From NCBI GenBank assembly GCA_022839745.1, contig JALHJB010000016.1:1-56667 (forward strand): DNA of 56,667 nucleotides, given 5' to 3'. Source of the DNA: Actinomycetes bacterium. GTDB taxonomy: Bacteria; Actinomycetota; Coriobacteriia; Anaerosomatales; Anaerosomataceae. Below are positions 49,216 through 56,667 of this stretch, piece by piece. Both the position numbers and the translations under genes were made by a program. The notes under the pieces are model-generated. The model did not search any database and had not been told where the DNA came from. It saw only the letters and a list, made by a program, of their open reading frames with translations. Each line of letters begins with the position of its first letter. Within the stretch, counting starts at the first letter, position 1.

Positions 49216-50472
49216 CTACCCCGCGAGCCTGCCGATGTCCATGAACGTAAGATAGCCGATGAGCGAGAAGAGCAGCACAGCACCAACGGTGCTCAGCCCG
49301 AGCGAGACGTTACGGCTGAGGGGCCTCCCCGCGATGCGCTCCACGAACTCGAGCACGACCTTGCCGCCGTCGAGCGGCGGGAGGGGCAGGATGTTGATGA
49401 TGCCGAGGGACAGCGAGACCGCGGCGATCAGGTAGGCGAAGTCGATCGGCCCGGCGTGTGCCGCCTGTTTGGCCTGATCGAACAGACCCACCGGGCCGGT
49501 GAACTTCTCCACCGTACCGGCGAAGCGCGACGGGTCGAACAGGCCGAGCACCACCACGAACGTGTCGCGCGACATCTCCAGGCTCTTGCCGAGGCTCTGA
49601 AGCACGGTGGGGTCGACCTTCACCGGACGCGGGCCGACACCGACGAATCCATGGCCCTCGCGGTCCGCGAGCGTGACATCGACCTCGATGACCTCGCCTG
49701 CCCGCTCAAGACCGAGCGTGATCGTCTGCGCCGGCTTGGTGGCGGCCATCGCGGTCTGGAACTCAACCCACGAGCCCACCTCATCGCCGTCCATCGTGAT
49801 GAGGGTGTCTCCGGGCAGGATACCGGCCGCCTCGGCGGGAGTGCCCGGATCGACGTTGTCGATCGTGGTAGTGACCTCGTAGTAGCCCCAGACAGACAGG
49901 AAGACGGTGAACGTGAGAATGGCGGTGAGGAGGTTCACCAGCACGCCGGCCGACAGGATCGTCACACGCTTCCAGGTCGACTGGCCGCGGTACGTGACCG
50001 AGCGTGCGCGGTCAGCGAGCTCGGTGGCCGAGAGGGCGCTCGTATCGCCGTCGACGGAGAGCACGAGCCGGTCGTCGGTGTCGCGGGAGACCGCCTTCCA
50101 GTCTTCGACGGTGATCAGCAGGGCCTGGGCGCGATCCTCGTCAACGCCGAGGTAGCGGCCAAGAGCGTGCGGCTCCGAGATCCCGTGGTCGCGAACCGCC
50201 ACGAGCGTCTCGCCGATGAGCGGGTCCTCGGGTCCGGGTTCCATGCCGGCGATGCGGACGTATCCGCCGAGCGGGACCGCCGTGATCCCCCAGTCCACGT
50301 CTTTGGCGCGGAAGCGCAGCGAGGGCCCGGGGAGGCCGATCATGAACTCGTGGACCTTCACGCCGAAGGCGCGGGCCGCAAGGAAGTGACCTCCCTCGTG
50401 CATCACAACGAGGATGGAGAAGGTGATGACGCCCCACATGACGGTGTCGAGCACCGAGAGCAGTCCGGACAT
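49216..50472 (-). CDS. rseP: RseP/RasP-type site-2 membrane protease
   Basis: A 418-residue intramembrane zinc metalloprotease. The first helix carries HEGGH (about 25-29, an HExxH motif), a PDZ domain is recognisable around GTPAEAAGILPGDTLITMDGDEV (about 205-250) and the second zinc site is NILPLPPLDGGKV near the C-terminus (about 370-382). It would cleave anti-sigma factors or signal-peptide remnants. The ATG at 50472 has GGAG 7 nt upstream; a longer form from 50526 would overlap dxr and was rejected. A 59-nt gap separates it from dxr. Confidence 0.95.
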   Translation of the reverse strand: MSGLLSVLDTVMWGVITFSILVVMHEGGHFLAARAFGVKVHEFMIGLPGPSLRFRAKDVDWGITAVPLGGYVRIAGMEPGPEDPLIGETLVAVRDHGISEPHALGRYLGVDEDRAQALLITVEDWKAVSRDTDDRLVLSVDGDTSALSATELADRARSVTYRGQSTWKRVTILSAGVLVNLLTAILTFTVFLSVWGYYEVTTTIDNVDPGTPAEAAGILPGDTLITMDGDEVGSWVEFQTAMAATKPAQTITLGLERAGEVIEVDVTLADREGHGFVGVGPRPVKVDPTVLQSLGKSLEMSRDTFVVVLGLFDPSRFAGTVEKFTGPVGLFDQAKQAAHAGPIDFAYLIAAVSLSLGIINILPLPPLDGGKVVLEFVERIAGRPLSRNVSLGLSTVGAVLLFSLIGYLTFMDIGRLAG

Positions 50473-50531
50473 GATGAGCTCCAATCGCCTGGCTGACACG
50501 GAGTCAAAGAGCAAGCCGTGCGCCATCGTTC

Positions 50532-51668
50532 TTACGTGTACAGCGACGCGGCCTCGGCCCGGGCCCACTGGTCAGCGGCCTCCACGGCGTCCAGCGTGTC
50601 GGCGCGGGTGACACTGTGCCGTTCGAGCACGCGCTCCACGATACCGGGAATCGCCTGGAAGGACACGCGCTCATCAAGGAACGCGGCAACGGCGACCTCG
50701 TTGGCGGCGTTCAGGACCGCCGGTGCGGTGCCCCCTGCCCTTCCGGCGGCGTAGGCGAGGTCCAGGCTCCTGAACGTGCGCACGTCAGGAGCCTCGAACT
50801 CAAGCGAGCCGAGGGTGCGGAAGTCCACCGGCGGCGCGGGTGGCCCCCAGCGTTCGGGATGGCTGAACGCGTACTGGATCGGCACGCGCATGTCGGTGGC
50901 GCCGAGGTGCGCTTTCACAGAACCATCCGAGAACTCCACCATCGAGTGGATACACGACTGCGGGTGCACCACGACATCGATGCGGTCGTAGTCCACGCCG
51001 AACAGATGGTGCGCCTCGATGACCTCCAGGCCCTTGTTCATGAGCGTGGCGGAGTCGATGGTGATCTTAGGCCCCATCGTCCAGCGGGGATGCGCCAACG
51101 CCTGCGCGGGCGTCACGCCCGTGAGTTCCTCAGTTGTCCGGCCGCGGAACGGCCCGCCAGAGGCGGTGAGCCACAGACGCGAGACCGCCTCGGCGGGCTC
51201 TCCGAGAAGACACTGGAAGATCGCCGAGTGCTCGCTGTCCACGGGGACCACGCGGTCCATGCCGAGCGCGGCGATGATATCGCCGCCGGCCACGAGCGAT
51301 TCCTTGTTGGCGAGTGCCAGCGTGGCGCCCGACTCGAGCGTTGCGATCGATGCCCGAAGCCCGGCGGCGCCCACAAGCGCGTTGAGGACGATGTCGGCCT
51401 CGCCGGAGCCAGCGATATCCACCAGGGCGGACGGCCCGGCGCTTACAGGTATCCCGGTGCGGGTACGCGCCAGCTGGGCAGCGGCGGGATCGCCGAGCGC
51501 TAACCGGGTCGCCCCGGTGGCGCGCGCCTGCTCGAGCAGCAGATCGACGCTGGCATGTGCCGCGAGCGCGACGATCTCGATGCGCTCGGGAAACCGTGCG
51601 GCCACATCGAGCGCCTGCCGGCCGATCGATCCGGTGGACCCGAGTATCGCGACGCGCGTTCGGCTCAT
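50532..51668 (-). CDS. dxr: 1-deoxy-D-xylulose-5-phosphate reductoisomerase (Dxr/IspC)
   Basis: A 378-residue NADPH enzyme producing methylerythritol 4-phosphate. The nucleotide loop is GSTGSIGRQAL (10-20), ANKESLV and PVDSEHSAIFQCL give the metal ligands, ASGGPFR is the phosphate-binding flap and MGPKITIDSATLMNKGLEVIEA the substrate site. The ATG overlaps the cdsA stop as ATGA. It supplies isoprenoid precursors for UppS, encoded two genes upstream. Confidence 0.97.
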   Translation of the reverse strand: MSRTRVAILGSTGSIGRQALDVAARFPERIEIVALAAHASVDLLLEQARATGATRLALGDPAAAQLARTRTGIPVSAGPSALVDIAGSGEADIVLNALVGAAGLRASIATLESGATLALANKESLVAGGDIIAALGMDRVVPVDSEHSAIFQCLLGEPAEAVSRLWLTASGGPFRGRTTEELTGVTPAQALAHPRWTMGPKITIDSATLMNKGLEVIEAHHLFGVDYDRIDVVVHPQSCIHSMVEFSDGSVKAHLGATDMRVPIQYAFSHPERWGPPAPPVDFRTLGSLEFEAPDVRTFRSLDLAYAAGRAGGTAPAVLNAANEVAVAAFLDERVSFQAIPGIVERVLERHSVTRADTLDAVEAADQWARAEAASLYT

Positions 51669-52477
51669 CGAACGCCCACCAGGAACAGCACGTAGTACGT
51701 GACGATAGCGACCATGATGAAGCTGTCGAACCGGTCGAGAAAGCCACCATGACCGGGCAGCAGCGTGCCGGAGTCTTTCACCCGCATCTCACGTTTGATG
51801 CGTGATTCCGCAAGATCGCCGATCACTGCGGCGACCGACGCGAGGAGGCCGATGGCCACAAGCGCGCCCCATCCCACCGGGAGATCGAAGAGCGATCCGG
51901 CGAGAAGCCACATCGCGACGGTGCCGATCGTGCCGGCAACGAGCCCCTCCCATGACTTCTTGGGAGAGATGCGCGGCGCCAGCGGGTGCTTCCCGATCGC
52001 TGATCCGACGAGATACGCGAAGACGTCGTTGGCCCAGACGCTTGCGATCGTTGCGAGCGCGAGGAACATGCCCGCTTCCATCTGCCGGATGAGGATAAGG
52101 TGGGACAGGGTGAAGCCGACGTAGACCGCGCCGAACACGGTGACCGCGGTGTCTATCAGCCTGATCTGGCGGATGAGCACGTGCCAGAAGAATGCGCTGA
52201 TCACGAGTGCGCCCACAACGGCCGTAAGGCCGGTCGCGCCGTATCGTGCGGCCGCGAAGGGCATGAGAGCCACCGCGGAGAGGGCCACGAGCTCGTTGGG
52301 CGTCCTGCGCTCGCGACGCGACATCGCGAAGAACTCGACGCACGCGAGCACCGCGATGACCGACATCACGGCGGCGAGCCCCCACGTGCCTCCGAAGAAG
52401 AGCGCGCCGAGCATGGTGACGCCGAGCGCGAGCGCGCTGGCAGCACGGACGCCCAGGTCCTTGAGCGAACCGGCCAT
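51665..52477 (-). CDS. cdsA: Phosphatidate cytidylyltransferase (CdsA)
   Basis: A 270-residue polytopic enzyme making CDP-diacylglycerol. The signature region SPKKSWEGLVAGT and DLAESRIKREMRVKDSGTLLPGHGG followed by DRFDS is complete. Eight or so membrane helices precede and surround it. The ATG at 52477 overlaps the uppS stop as TGATG. The product feeds PgsA at 22974-23594. Confidence 0.95.
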   Translation of the reverse strand: MAGSLKDLGVRAASALALGVTMLGALFFGGTWGLAAVMSVIAVLACVEFFAMSRRERRTPNELVALSAVALMPFAAARYGATGLTAVVGALVISAFFWHVLIRQIRLIDTAVTVFGAVYVGFTLSHLILIRQMEAGMFLALATIASVWANDVFAYLVGSAIGKHPLAPRISPKKSWEGLVAGTIGTVAMWLLAGSLFDLPVGWGALVAIGLLASVAAVIGDLAESRIKREMRVKDSGTLLPGHGGFLDRFDSFIMVAIVTYYVLFLVGVR

Positions 52478-53259
52478 CAGCGCCCGCCGAACCGGCGTGA
52501 GCGCCGCTGGAAGTCGATCACGGCGCGCAGCAGGTCGCCACGTTTGAAGTCGGGCCAGAGCACGGAGGTGACCCACAGTTCGGAGTAGGCGATCTGCCAG
52601 AGCAGGAAGTTCGATACCCGCATCTCGCCACTGGTCCGGATGAGCAGATCGGGATCAGGGACGCCCGCTGTGTAGAGGCGCCCGGAGATCGTGTCCTCGG
52701 TGATGTCGTCGGGGGCGATCGTGCCCCGGGCCACGTCCTCGGCGATGGAGCGCACGGCGTCCGTGAGCTCCAGGCGTCCACCGTAGTTGAGGGCCACGAG
52801 CAGCGTGAGACGATCGTTGTCCGCGGTACGGCGCTCGGCGTCGCGGAAGGCGTTGAGGGTGGCTGTTGGCACACCGGTCTCACTGCCGATGAGGACGACG
52901 CGGACCCGTTTGGCCATCAGGTTGTCCATCTCGGCCGTGAGCACCTCGACGAACAGCGACATCAGGCCGTTGACCTCTTCGGCCGAGCGCCGCCAGTTCT
53001 CACTCGAGAACGAGTAGATGGTGAGGTACCGGATGCCGAGCTCGAGGCACGTCACGATCGATTCGCGGACCGCCTTCGCGCCTGCCCGGTGCCCGAACTG
53101 GCGCGCGAGTGCGCGCTTCGTGGCCCAGCGGCCGTTGCCGTCCATGATGATCGCGACATGACCGGGAACCTGTTCCGGGTCGAACCGGTGCAGGAGGTCC
53201 CGGTCGGCGCGCGTGGTGAAGAAGGCCTCGAGCGACCGCTTATCGGGAGTGACGGGCAC
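52477..53259 (-). CDS. uppS: Isoprenyl (undecaprenyl) diphosphate synthase
   Basis: A 260-residue cis-prenyltransferase. The catalytic segment is HVAIIMDGNGRWA (Asp about 40), then GHRAG, YLTIYSFSSENWRR and the C-terminal DLLIRTSGEMRVSNFLLWQIAYSELW. An N-terminal extension of about 30 residues precedes the domain. The GTG at 53259 directly follows the frr stop (TGA-GTG) with GGAGG 5 nt upstream. It makes the lipid carrier recycled by UppP. Confidence 0.95.
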   Translation of the reverse strand: MPVTPDKRSLEAFFTTRADRDLLHRFDPEQVPGHVAIIMDGNGRWATKRALARQFGHRAGAKAVRESIVTCLELGIRYLTIYSFSSENWRRSAEEVNGLMSLFVEVLTAEMDNLMAKRVRVVLIGSETGVPTATLNAFRDAERRTADNDRLTLLVALNYGGRLELTDAVRSIAEDVARGTIAPDDITEDTISGRLYTAGVPDPDLLIRTSGEMRVSNFLLWQIAYSELWVTSVLWPDFKRGDLLRAVIDFQRRSRRFGGR

Positions 53260-53817
53260 TCAGACCTCCATGATCTCCGCTTCTTTGCGCTTGAGCATCT
53301 CATCGATCTCAGCGATGTGCGCGTCCGTGGCCTTCTGGATCTCGGTCTCGAGGTGCCGGAGCTCGTCCTGCGAGATCTCGTGCTCCTTCTCCTGGCGCTT
53401 GAAGTGTTCGTTGGCGTCGCGCCGGATGTTCCTCACGGCGATGCGGGTCTCCTCAGCGTACCCGCGGCAGAGCTTGACGAACTCCTTGCGGCGCTCCTCG
53501 GTGAGCGGCGGGAACGGCACACGGATGATCTGGCCATCGTTGGATGGGTTGAATCCGAGATCGGCCGAGCGGATGGCCTTCTCGATGGCACCGAGGGCCG
53601 ACTTGTCGTACGGGCTCACAACGAGAAGCTGCGCCTCCGGCGCGCTCACTGATGCGATCTGGTTGAGCGGCGTGGGCGTGCCGTAGTACTCGACCTGGAC
53701 CTTGTCGAGAATGCCTGCCGAGGCCCGCCCCGTGCGGACTCCGCTGAACTCATGACCGAGCGCCGCGAGCGCCTTGTCCATGCGCTCGCTCGCGTCCTTC
53801 ACGCTGTGTGTGCTCAT
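53260..53817 (-). CDS. frr: Ribosome recycling factor
   Basis: A 185-residue tRNA-mimic that splits post-termination ribosomes with EF-G. The pattern FSGVRTGRASAGILDKVQVEYYGTPTPLNQIASVS, IRVPFPPLTEERRKEFVK and RNIRRDAN is diagnostic. The ATG overlaps the pyrH stop as TGATG. Size is normal. Confidence 0.97.
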   Translation of the reverse strand: MSTHSVKDASERMDKALAALGHEFSGVRTGRASAGILDKVQVEYYGTPTPLNQIASVSAPEAQLLVVSPYDKSALGAIEKAIRSADLGFNPSNDGQIIRVPFPPLTEERRKEFVKLCRGYAEETRIAVRNIRRDANEHFKRQEKEHEISQDELRHLETEIQKATDAHIAEIDEMLKRKEAEIMEV

Positions 53818-54539
53818 CAGGCGCCTCCTCGCACGACGGTACCAACGGGCTCGCCGAGCAGCGCCGCGGCGATATTGCCCTCACGTTCCATGTTGAACAC
53901 GATGATCGGCAGATCGTTGTCCATGGCCAGGCTGATGGCGGTGTTGTCCATGACCTTCAGGCCGAGGTTCAGGACGTCGATGTACGTCAGTTCGTCGAAC
54001 TTCTTCGCGGTGGGTACGAGCTTGGGGTCGGCGTCGTAGACACCGTCGACCTTCGTTGCCTTCATGATGCATTCGGCGTGGACCTCAAGCGCCCGAAGCG
54101 CGGCGGTGGTGTCGGTGGTGAAATACGGGTTGCCGGTGCCGGCCGCGAAGATCACCGTGCGGCCCTTCTCCATGTGACGGATCGCGCGGCGCCGGATGTA
54201 CGGCTCGGCCACGTCCTTCATCTCGATGGCCGACATGACGCGAGTGAAGACGCCAGCCGCCTCGAGCGCGTCTTGCAGGGCGAGCGCGTTCATAACGGTG
54301 GCTAGCATGCCGATGTAGTCGGCCTGAGCGCGGTCCATCCCCGTTGCGGATGCTGCCACGCCGCGGAAGATGTTGCCGCCACCGACGACGATGGCGACCT
54401 GCACGCCGCCGTCGACGACTTGCTTGATCTGCTTCGAGAGGGACTCCAGGACCCGGGGGTCGATGCCGTAGCCGGCATCCCCCATCAGCGCTTCACCGGA
54501 AAGCTTCAACAGGACGCGCTCGTACCGGTATCCGGACAT
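53817..54539 (-). CDS. pyrH: Uridylate kinase (PyrH)
   Basis: A 240-residue amino-acid-kinase-fold enzyme phosphorylating UMP to UDP. LLKLSGEALMG, VVGGGNIFRG, GNPYFTTDTTAALRALE and VDGVYDADPK are family motifs. It begins 95 nt after tsf, beyond a 13-bp perfect hairpin, and is followed with a 1-bp overlap by frr. It supplies UTP and the pyrimidine dNTP route ending at Dut. Confidence 0.97.
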   Translation of the reverse strand: MSGYRYERVLLKLSGEALMGDAGYGIDPRVLESLSKQIKQVVDGGVQVAIVVGGGNIFRGVAASATGMDRAQADYIGMLATVMNALALQDALEAAGVFTRVMSAIEMKDVAEPYIRRRAIRHMEKGRTVIFAAGTGNPYFTTDTTAALRALEVHAECIMKATKVDGVYDADPKLVPTAKKFDELTYIDVLNLGLKVMDNTAISLAMDNDLPIIVFNMEREGNIAAALLGEPVGTVVRGGA

Positions 54540-54593
54540 GGTCCTCCCTCGATCGCGACGAAACGGCCCGACGGGCAGTGATGATGATAGACC

Positions 54594-54622
54594 AACGGGG
54601 CGGTGCGCTGCACCGCCCCGTT
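54594..54622 (-). terminator. Perfect 13-bp hairpin between tsf and pyrH
   Basis: AACGGGGCGGTGC (54594-54606) and GCACCGCCCCGTT (54610-54622) pair perfectly around a 3-nt loop, 12 nt beyond the tsf stop codon. No T-run follows on the minus strand. It likely attenuates or stabilises the rpsB-tsf message, which must be made in excess over pyrH-frr. Confidence 0.6.
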
Positions 54623-54634
54623 ACTGTGACGCCA

Positions 54635-55549
54635 TCAGCAGCAGCAGGAGCTCTTGGGCTCAGGATTGGTCTCCCCGAGCACGAGACGCTCGAAGCGGAC
54701 CACGTCGACCGGCGCGCCGGCTTCCTTGGCGGCCTGCTCGGCGTGCTGCTTGACGGTGATATCAGGATTCTTCACGAAGTCCTGCTCCATGAGGCAGAAC
54801 TCCTTGAAGAACTTGTCGAGGCGGCCCTCAGCGATCTTCTGCTGGATGGCCTCGGGCTTGCCGGTCTCGCCAGCCTGGCTCCGGTAGATGGCGAGCTCGT
54901 GCTCGACCACATCGGCCGGGACCTCTTCGCGGCGCACCGAGATCGGAGCGGCCGCGGCGATCTGCATCGCCACGTCCTTGGCGAATCCGCGGACGACCTC
55001 GGACTGCGCGGCTTCAGCGGTACCGGCGCTGACCTCGACGAGCACCCCGATGTTGCCGATGCCGTGGATGTAGACGGCCATGCAGCCGGCAGCGGTCGAG
55101 AGCTCGTAGCGCTTGAAGCGCGCAATGCCCATGTTCTCGCCGAGCTTGCCCACGGCCTCACCGAGACGCTGCTCGACGGTGAGCTCCGGGCGCAGGACGA
55201 ACGGCTGCGCGAGCAGTGCCTCGACGTCGGCGGGAGCCGACGCAAGCACCTGCTGTGCGAGCTCGTCCACGAGCTCCTTGAAGTTCGCGTTACGGGCAAC
55301 GAAGTCGGTCTCGCAGTTGACCTCAAGGATCGACGCGGTCGCTGCGTCGGTCGAGACGAGACCGCCGATGAGGCCTTCGTTGGTGGCGCGGCCGGCCTTC
55401 TTGGCGAGGTCGGCAAGACCCTTGGTGCGCAGGATGTCGACAGCGGCATCCATATCGCCGTTGGCCTCGGTCAATGCCTTCTTGCAGTCCATCATGCCGG
55501 CGCCGGTGCTCTCGCGGAGCTCCTTCACCATGCTCGCAGTGATCTCCAT
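54635..55549 (-). CDS. tsf: Translation elongation factor EF-Ts
   Basis: A 304-residue nucleotide-exchange factor for EF-Tu. The N-terminal UBA-like module is MVKELRESTGAGMMDCKKALTEANGD, followed by NCETDFVARN, the EF-Tu contact, and MQIAAAAP. The C-terminal core ends VVRFERLVLGE and then an unusual tail ending SSCCC, three consecutive cysteines coded TGC-TGC-TGC before the stop. Family members do not normally end in cysteines. The gene follows rpsB by 57 nt and is followed by a strong hairpin. Confidence 0.97.
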   Translation of the reverse strand: MEITASMVKELRESTGAGMMDCKKALTEANGDMDAAVDILRTKGLADLAKKAGRATNEGLIGGLVSTDAATASILEVNCETDFVARNANFKELVDELAQQVLASAPADVEALLAQPFVLRPELTVEQRLGEAVGKLGENMGIARFKRYELSTAAGCMAVYIHGIGNIGVLVEVSAGTAEAAQSEVVRGFAKDVAMQIAAAAPISVRREEVPADVVEHELAIYRSQAGETGKPEAIQQKIAEGRLDKFFKEFCLMEQDFVKNPDITVKQHAEQAAKEAGAPVDVVRFERLVLGETNPEPKSSCCC

Positions 55550-55606
55550 GGTTCCTCCTCGTGCAGCGCTGTGGCCGCGATCGTGTGGTGGTGCGTAGCT
55601 CGGAAG

Positions 55607-56452
55607 CTACTCGGCGGGTGTCTCAGGGGCCGCCTCGTCCGCGGGCTCGACAGGAACCTCGACCGCTGGCTCAACGGCAGCCGGAGCGGCATCGGCTGCC
55701 ACCGCGGCGACCGGAGCGGCATCGGGTGCGGCCTCGACCGCAGGCTCGCCCTCACCGGGAGTGGACAGCCCGGCGGCGCGACGTCCGTCGAGGGCGGCAT
55801 CCGCTATCACGCGGCAGATGAGCGACACCGAGCGGATGGCGTCATCGTTGCCGGGGATCACGTAGTCGACCTCGTCCGGATCAGCGTTTGTGTCCACAAG
55901 GCCGATCAGCGGGATGCCGAGTCGGCGGGCCTCCTTGACAGCGATGGCTTCGCGCTTGGTGTCGACGACGAAGACCGCCTTGGGCAGGTCCGCCATGTCG
56001 CGGATACCGGTCAGATCGCGCTGCAGCTTCTCGAGCTCGCGGCGGAGCAGGATCGCTTCCTTCTTGGGGAGCAGCGCAAGCTGGCCGCTTTCCTCCATGG
56101 TCTCGAGCTCGATCATGCGCTTGATGCGGCCGCGGATGGTGACGAAGTTGGTGAGCATGCCGCCCAGCCAGCGCTGGTTCACGTACGGCATGCCGGCGCG
56201 TTCGGCTTCCCTGCGGATCGGGTCCTGTGCCTGCTTCTTGGTGCCCACGAGGAGCACGGAGCCACCGCGTGCGGTGAGGTCGCGCACGAAGCGGTACGTG
56301 CCATCGATCTCACGAAGGGTGCGCTGCAGGTCGAGGATGTAGATGCCGTTGCGCTCGGTGAAGATGTACGGCTTCATCTTCGGGTTCCAGCGGCGGGTCT
56401 GGTGACCGAAGTGCACGCCGGCCTCGAGCAGGTTCTTCATGGATACGGACAT
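55607..56452 (-). CDS. rpsB: Small ribosomal subunit protein uS2
   Basis: A 281-residue S2. The core (MKNLLEAGVHFGHQTRRWNPKM, RWLGGMLTNFVTI, VFVVDTKREAIAVKEARRLGIPLIGLVDTN, PGNDDAIRSV) is complete by about residue 225. A C-terminal extension of about 55 residues is made almost only of Ala, Pro, Glu, Val and Asp, a disordered acidic tail common in high-GC Actinomycetota. The ATG at 56452 has GGAGG 8 nt upstream. The promoter is at 56562-56592. Confidence 0.97.
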   Translation of the reverse strand: MSVSMKNLLEAGVHFGHQTRRWNPKMKPYIFTERNGIYILDLQRTLREIDGTYRFVRDLTARGGSVLLVGTKKQAQDPIRREAERAGMPYVNQRWLGGMLTNFVTIRGRIKRMIELETMEESGQLALLPKKEAILLRRELEKLQRDLTGIRDMADLPKAVFVVDTKREAIAVKEARRLGIPLIGLVDTNADPDEVDYVIPGNDDAIRSVSLICRVIADAALDGRRAAGLSTPGEGEPAVEAAPDAAPVAAVAADAAPAAVEPAVEVPVEPADEAAPETPAE

Positions 56453-56561
56453 GGTGGTGCCTCCTTCTGGTTGTCGCCTCCGCCCGCTTCTTCTCCTGCC
56501 GCGACCGGACATGCCGGCACCTCGCGTAGGATCCACGGGCGTGTGAATTAAGAGCGCGCGT

Positions 56562-56592
56562 ATGGTAGCACGAAACGGGCACTGTGTGACAA
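56562..56592 (-). promoter_or_regulatory. Promoter of rpsB-tsf
   Basis: TTGTCA (56587-56592) and TACCAT (56562-56567) on the minus strand are 19 bp apart, with TGC before the -10, which would compensate for the long spacer. The leader to rpsB would be about 100 nt. Confidence 0.5.
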
Positions 56593-56612
56593 CCGTGGAG
56601 CGTCGCTGCTGG

Positions 56613-56667
56613 CTACTGAAGGCCGGCGAACTCTCTGCCACACGACGGGCACGCGAAGTACGCGTCG
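56613..56667 (-). CDS. C-terminal end of a zinc-ribbon protein (partial, runs off window)
   Basis: Seventeen codons before a TAG at 56613-56615 read DAYFACPSCGREFAGLQ. The CPSCG pair looks like the last knuckle of a zinc ribbon at the C-terminus of a protein whose start lies beyond the right edge. The evidence is only this short motif and the correct spacing before the rpsB promoter; the family cannot be named. Confidence 0.4.
   Translation of the reverse strand, partial: DAYFACPSCGREFAGLQ

Overview
The window is a GC-rich bacterial chromosome segment, almost entirely coding, with very short spacers and many 1-8 bp gene overlaps. All recognisable genes except lexA lie on the minus strand. 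From about 20 kb to the right end the order, read on the minus strand, matches the classical Bacillota 'rpsB-to-recA' segment: rpsB-tsf-pyrH-frr-uppS-cdsA-dxr-rseP-(ispG)-proS-rimP-nusA-ylxR-infB-rbfA-nrnA-truB-ribF-rpsO-pnp-M16 peptidase-dapB-lysC-dapA-rnj-(uppP)-ftsK-rodZ-rimO/yajQ-pgsA-cinA-recA-recX-rny-spoVS-miaB-miaA. Base composition, the LexA operator type (CGAAC-N4-GTTCG), the DapL lysine route and the coexistence of RNase J, RNase Y and PNPase fit a deep-branching Actinomycetota such as class Coriobacteriia, or a high-GC Bacillota relative. This placement is an inference from content and order; there is no rRNA gene in the window.

Layout from left to right. 1-516: no convincing gene, with a sequence at the left edge that weakly resembles a c-di-GMP-I (GEMM) aptamer. 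517-2162: a pgaD-like/pgaC pair for poly-N-acetylglucosamine synthesis, preceded by a perfect CRP/FNR-family-type palindrome. 2339-5005: two nucleobase permeases with a structured leader. 5200-6392: nrdR, a small CPEC redoxin and dut, a dNTP-supply operon whose promoter carries two candidate NrdR boxes. 6567-7817: a divergent SOS module, a LysM (YneA-like) membrane protein facing lexA across three LexA boxes. 7863-15827: hflX, dapL, dapF, miaA, a MEMO/LigB-AMMECR1 fusion, miaB and a PHP phosphoesterase. 15833-21085: spoVS, a GHKL ATPase, rny with a long folded leader, recX and recA with its own LexA-controlled promoter. 21163-26185: thpR, cinA, pgsA, rimO, yajQ, rodZ. 26203-37985: ftsK, uppP, rnj, dapA, lysC, dapB, an M16 peptidase, pnp, rpsO. 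38127-56452: ribF, truB, nrnA, rbfA, infB, ylxR, nusA, rimP, proS, a small Rossmann protein, ispG, rseP, dxr, cdsA, uppS, frr, pyrH, tsf, rpsB.

Functionally this is a growth core: translation initiation and elongation (rpsB, tsf, infB, rbfA, rimP, frr, rpsO, proS), tRNA modification (miaA, miaB, truB), ribosome modification (rimO), RNA turnover (pnp, rnj, rny, nrnA), DNA repair and its SOS control (recA, recX, lexA, YneA-like), lysine/diaminopimelate synthesis by the aminotransferase route (lysC, dapA, dapB, dapL, dapF), isoprenoid and envelope lipid carriers (dxr, ispG, uppS, uppP, cdsA, pgsA) and division or shape (ftsK, rodZ). The least ordinary parts are the tRNA-flanked MEMO-AMMECR1 fusion, the GHKL ATPase with a translationally coupled seven-codon leader, the zinc-type Cys/His tail on NusA, the Cys-Cys-Cys tail on EF-Ts, the rimP-nusA leader terminator, the folded rny leader, and the precisely placed LexA and NrdR operators.
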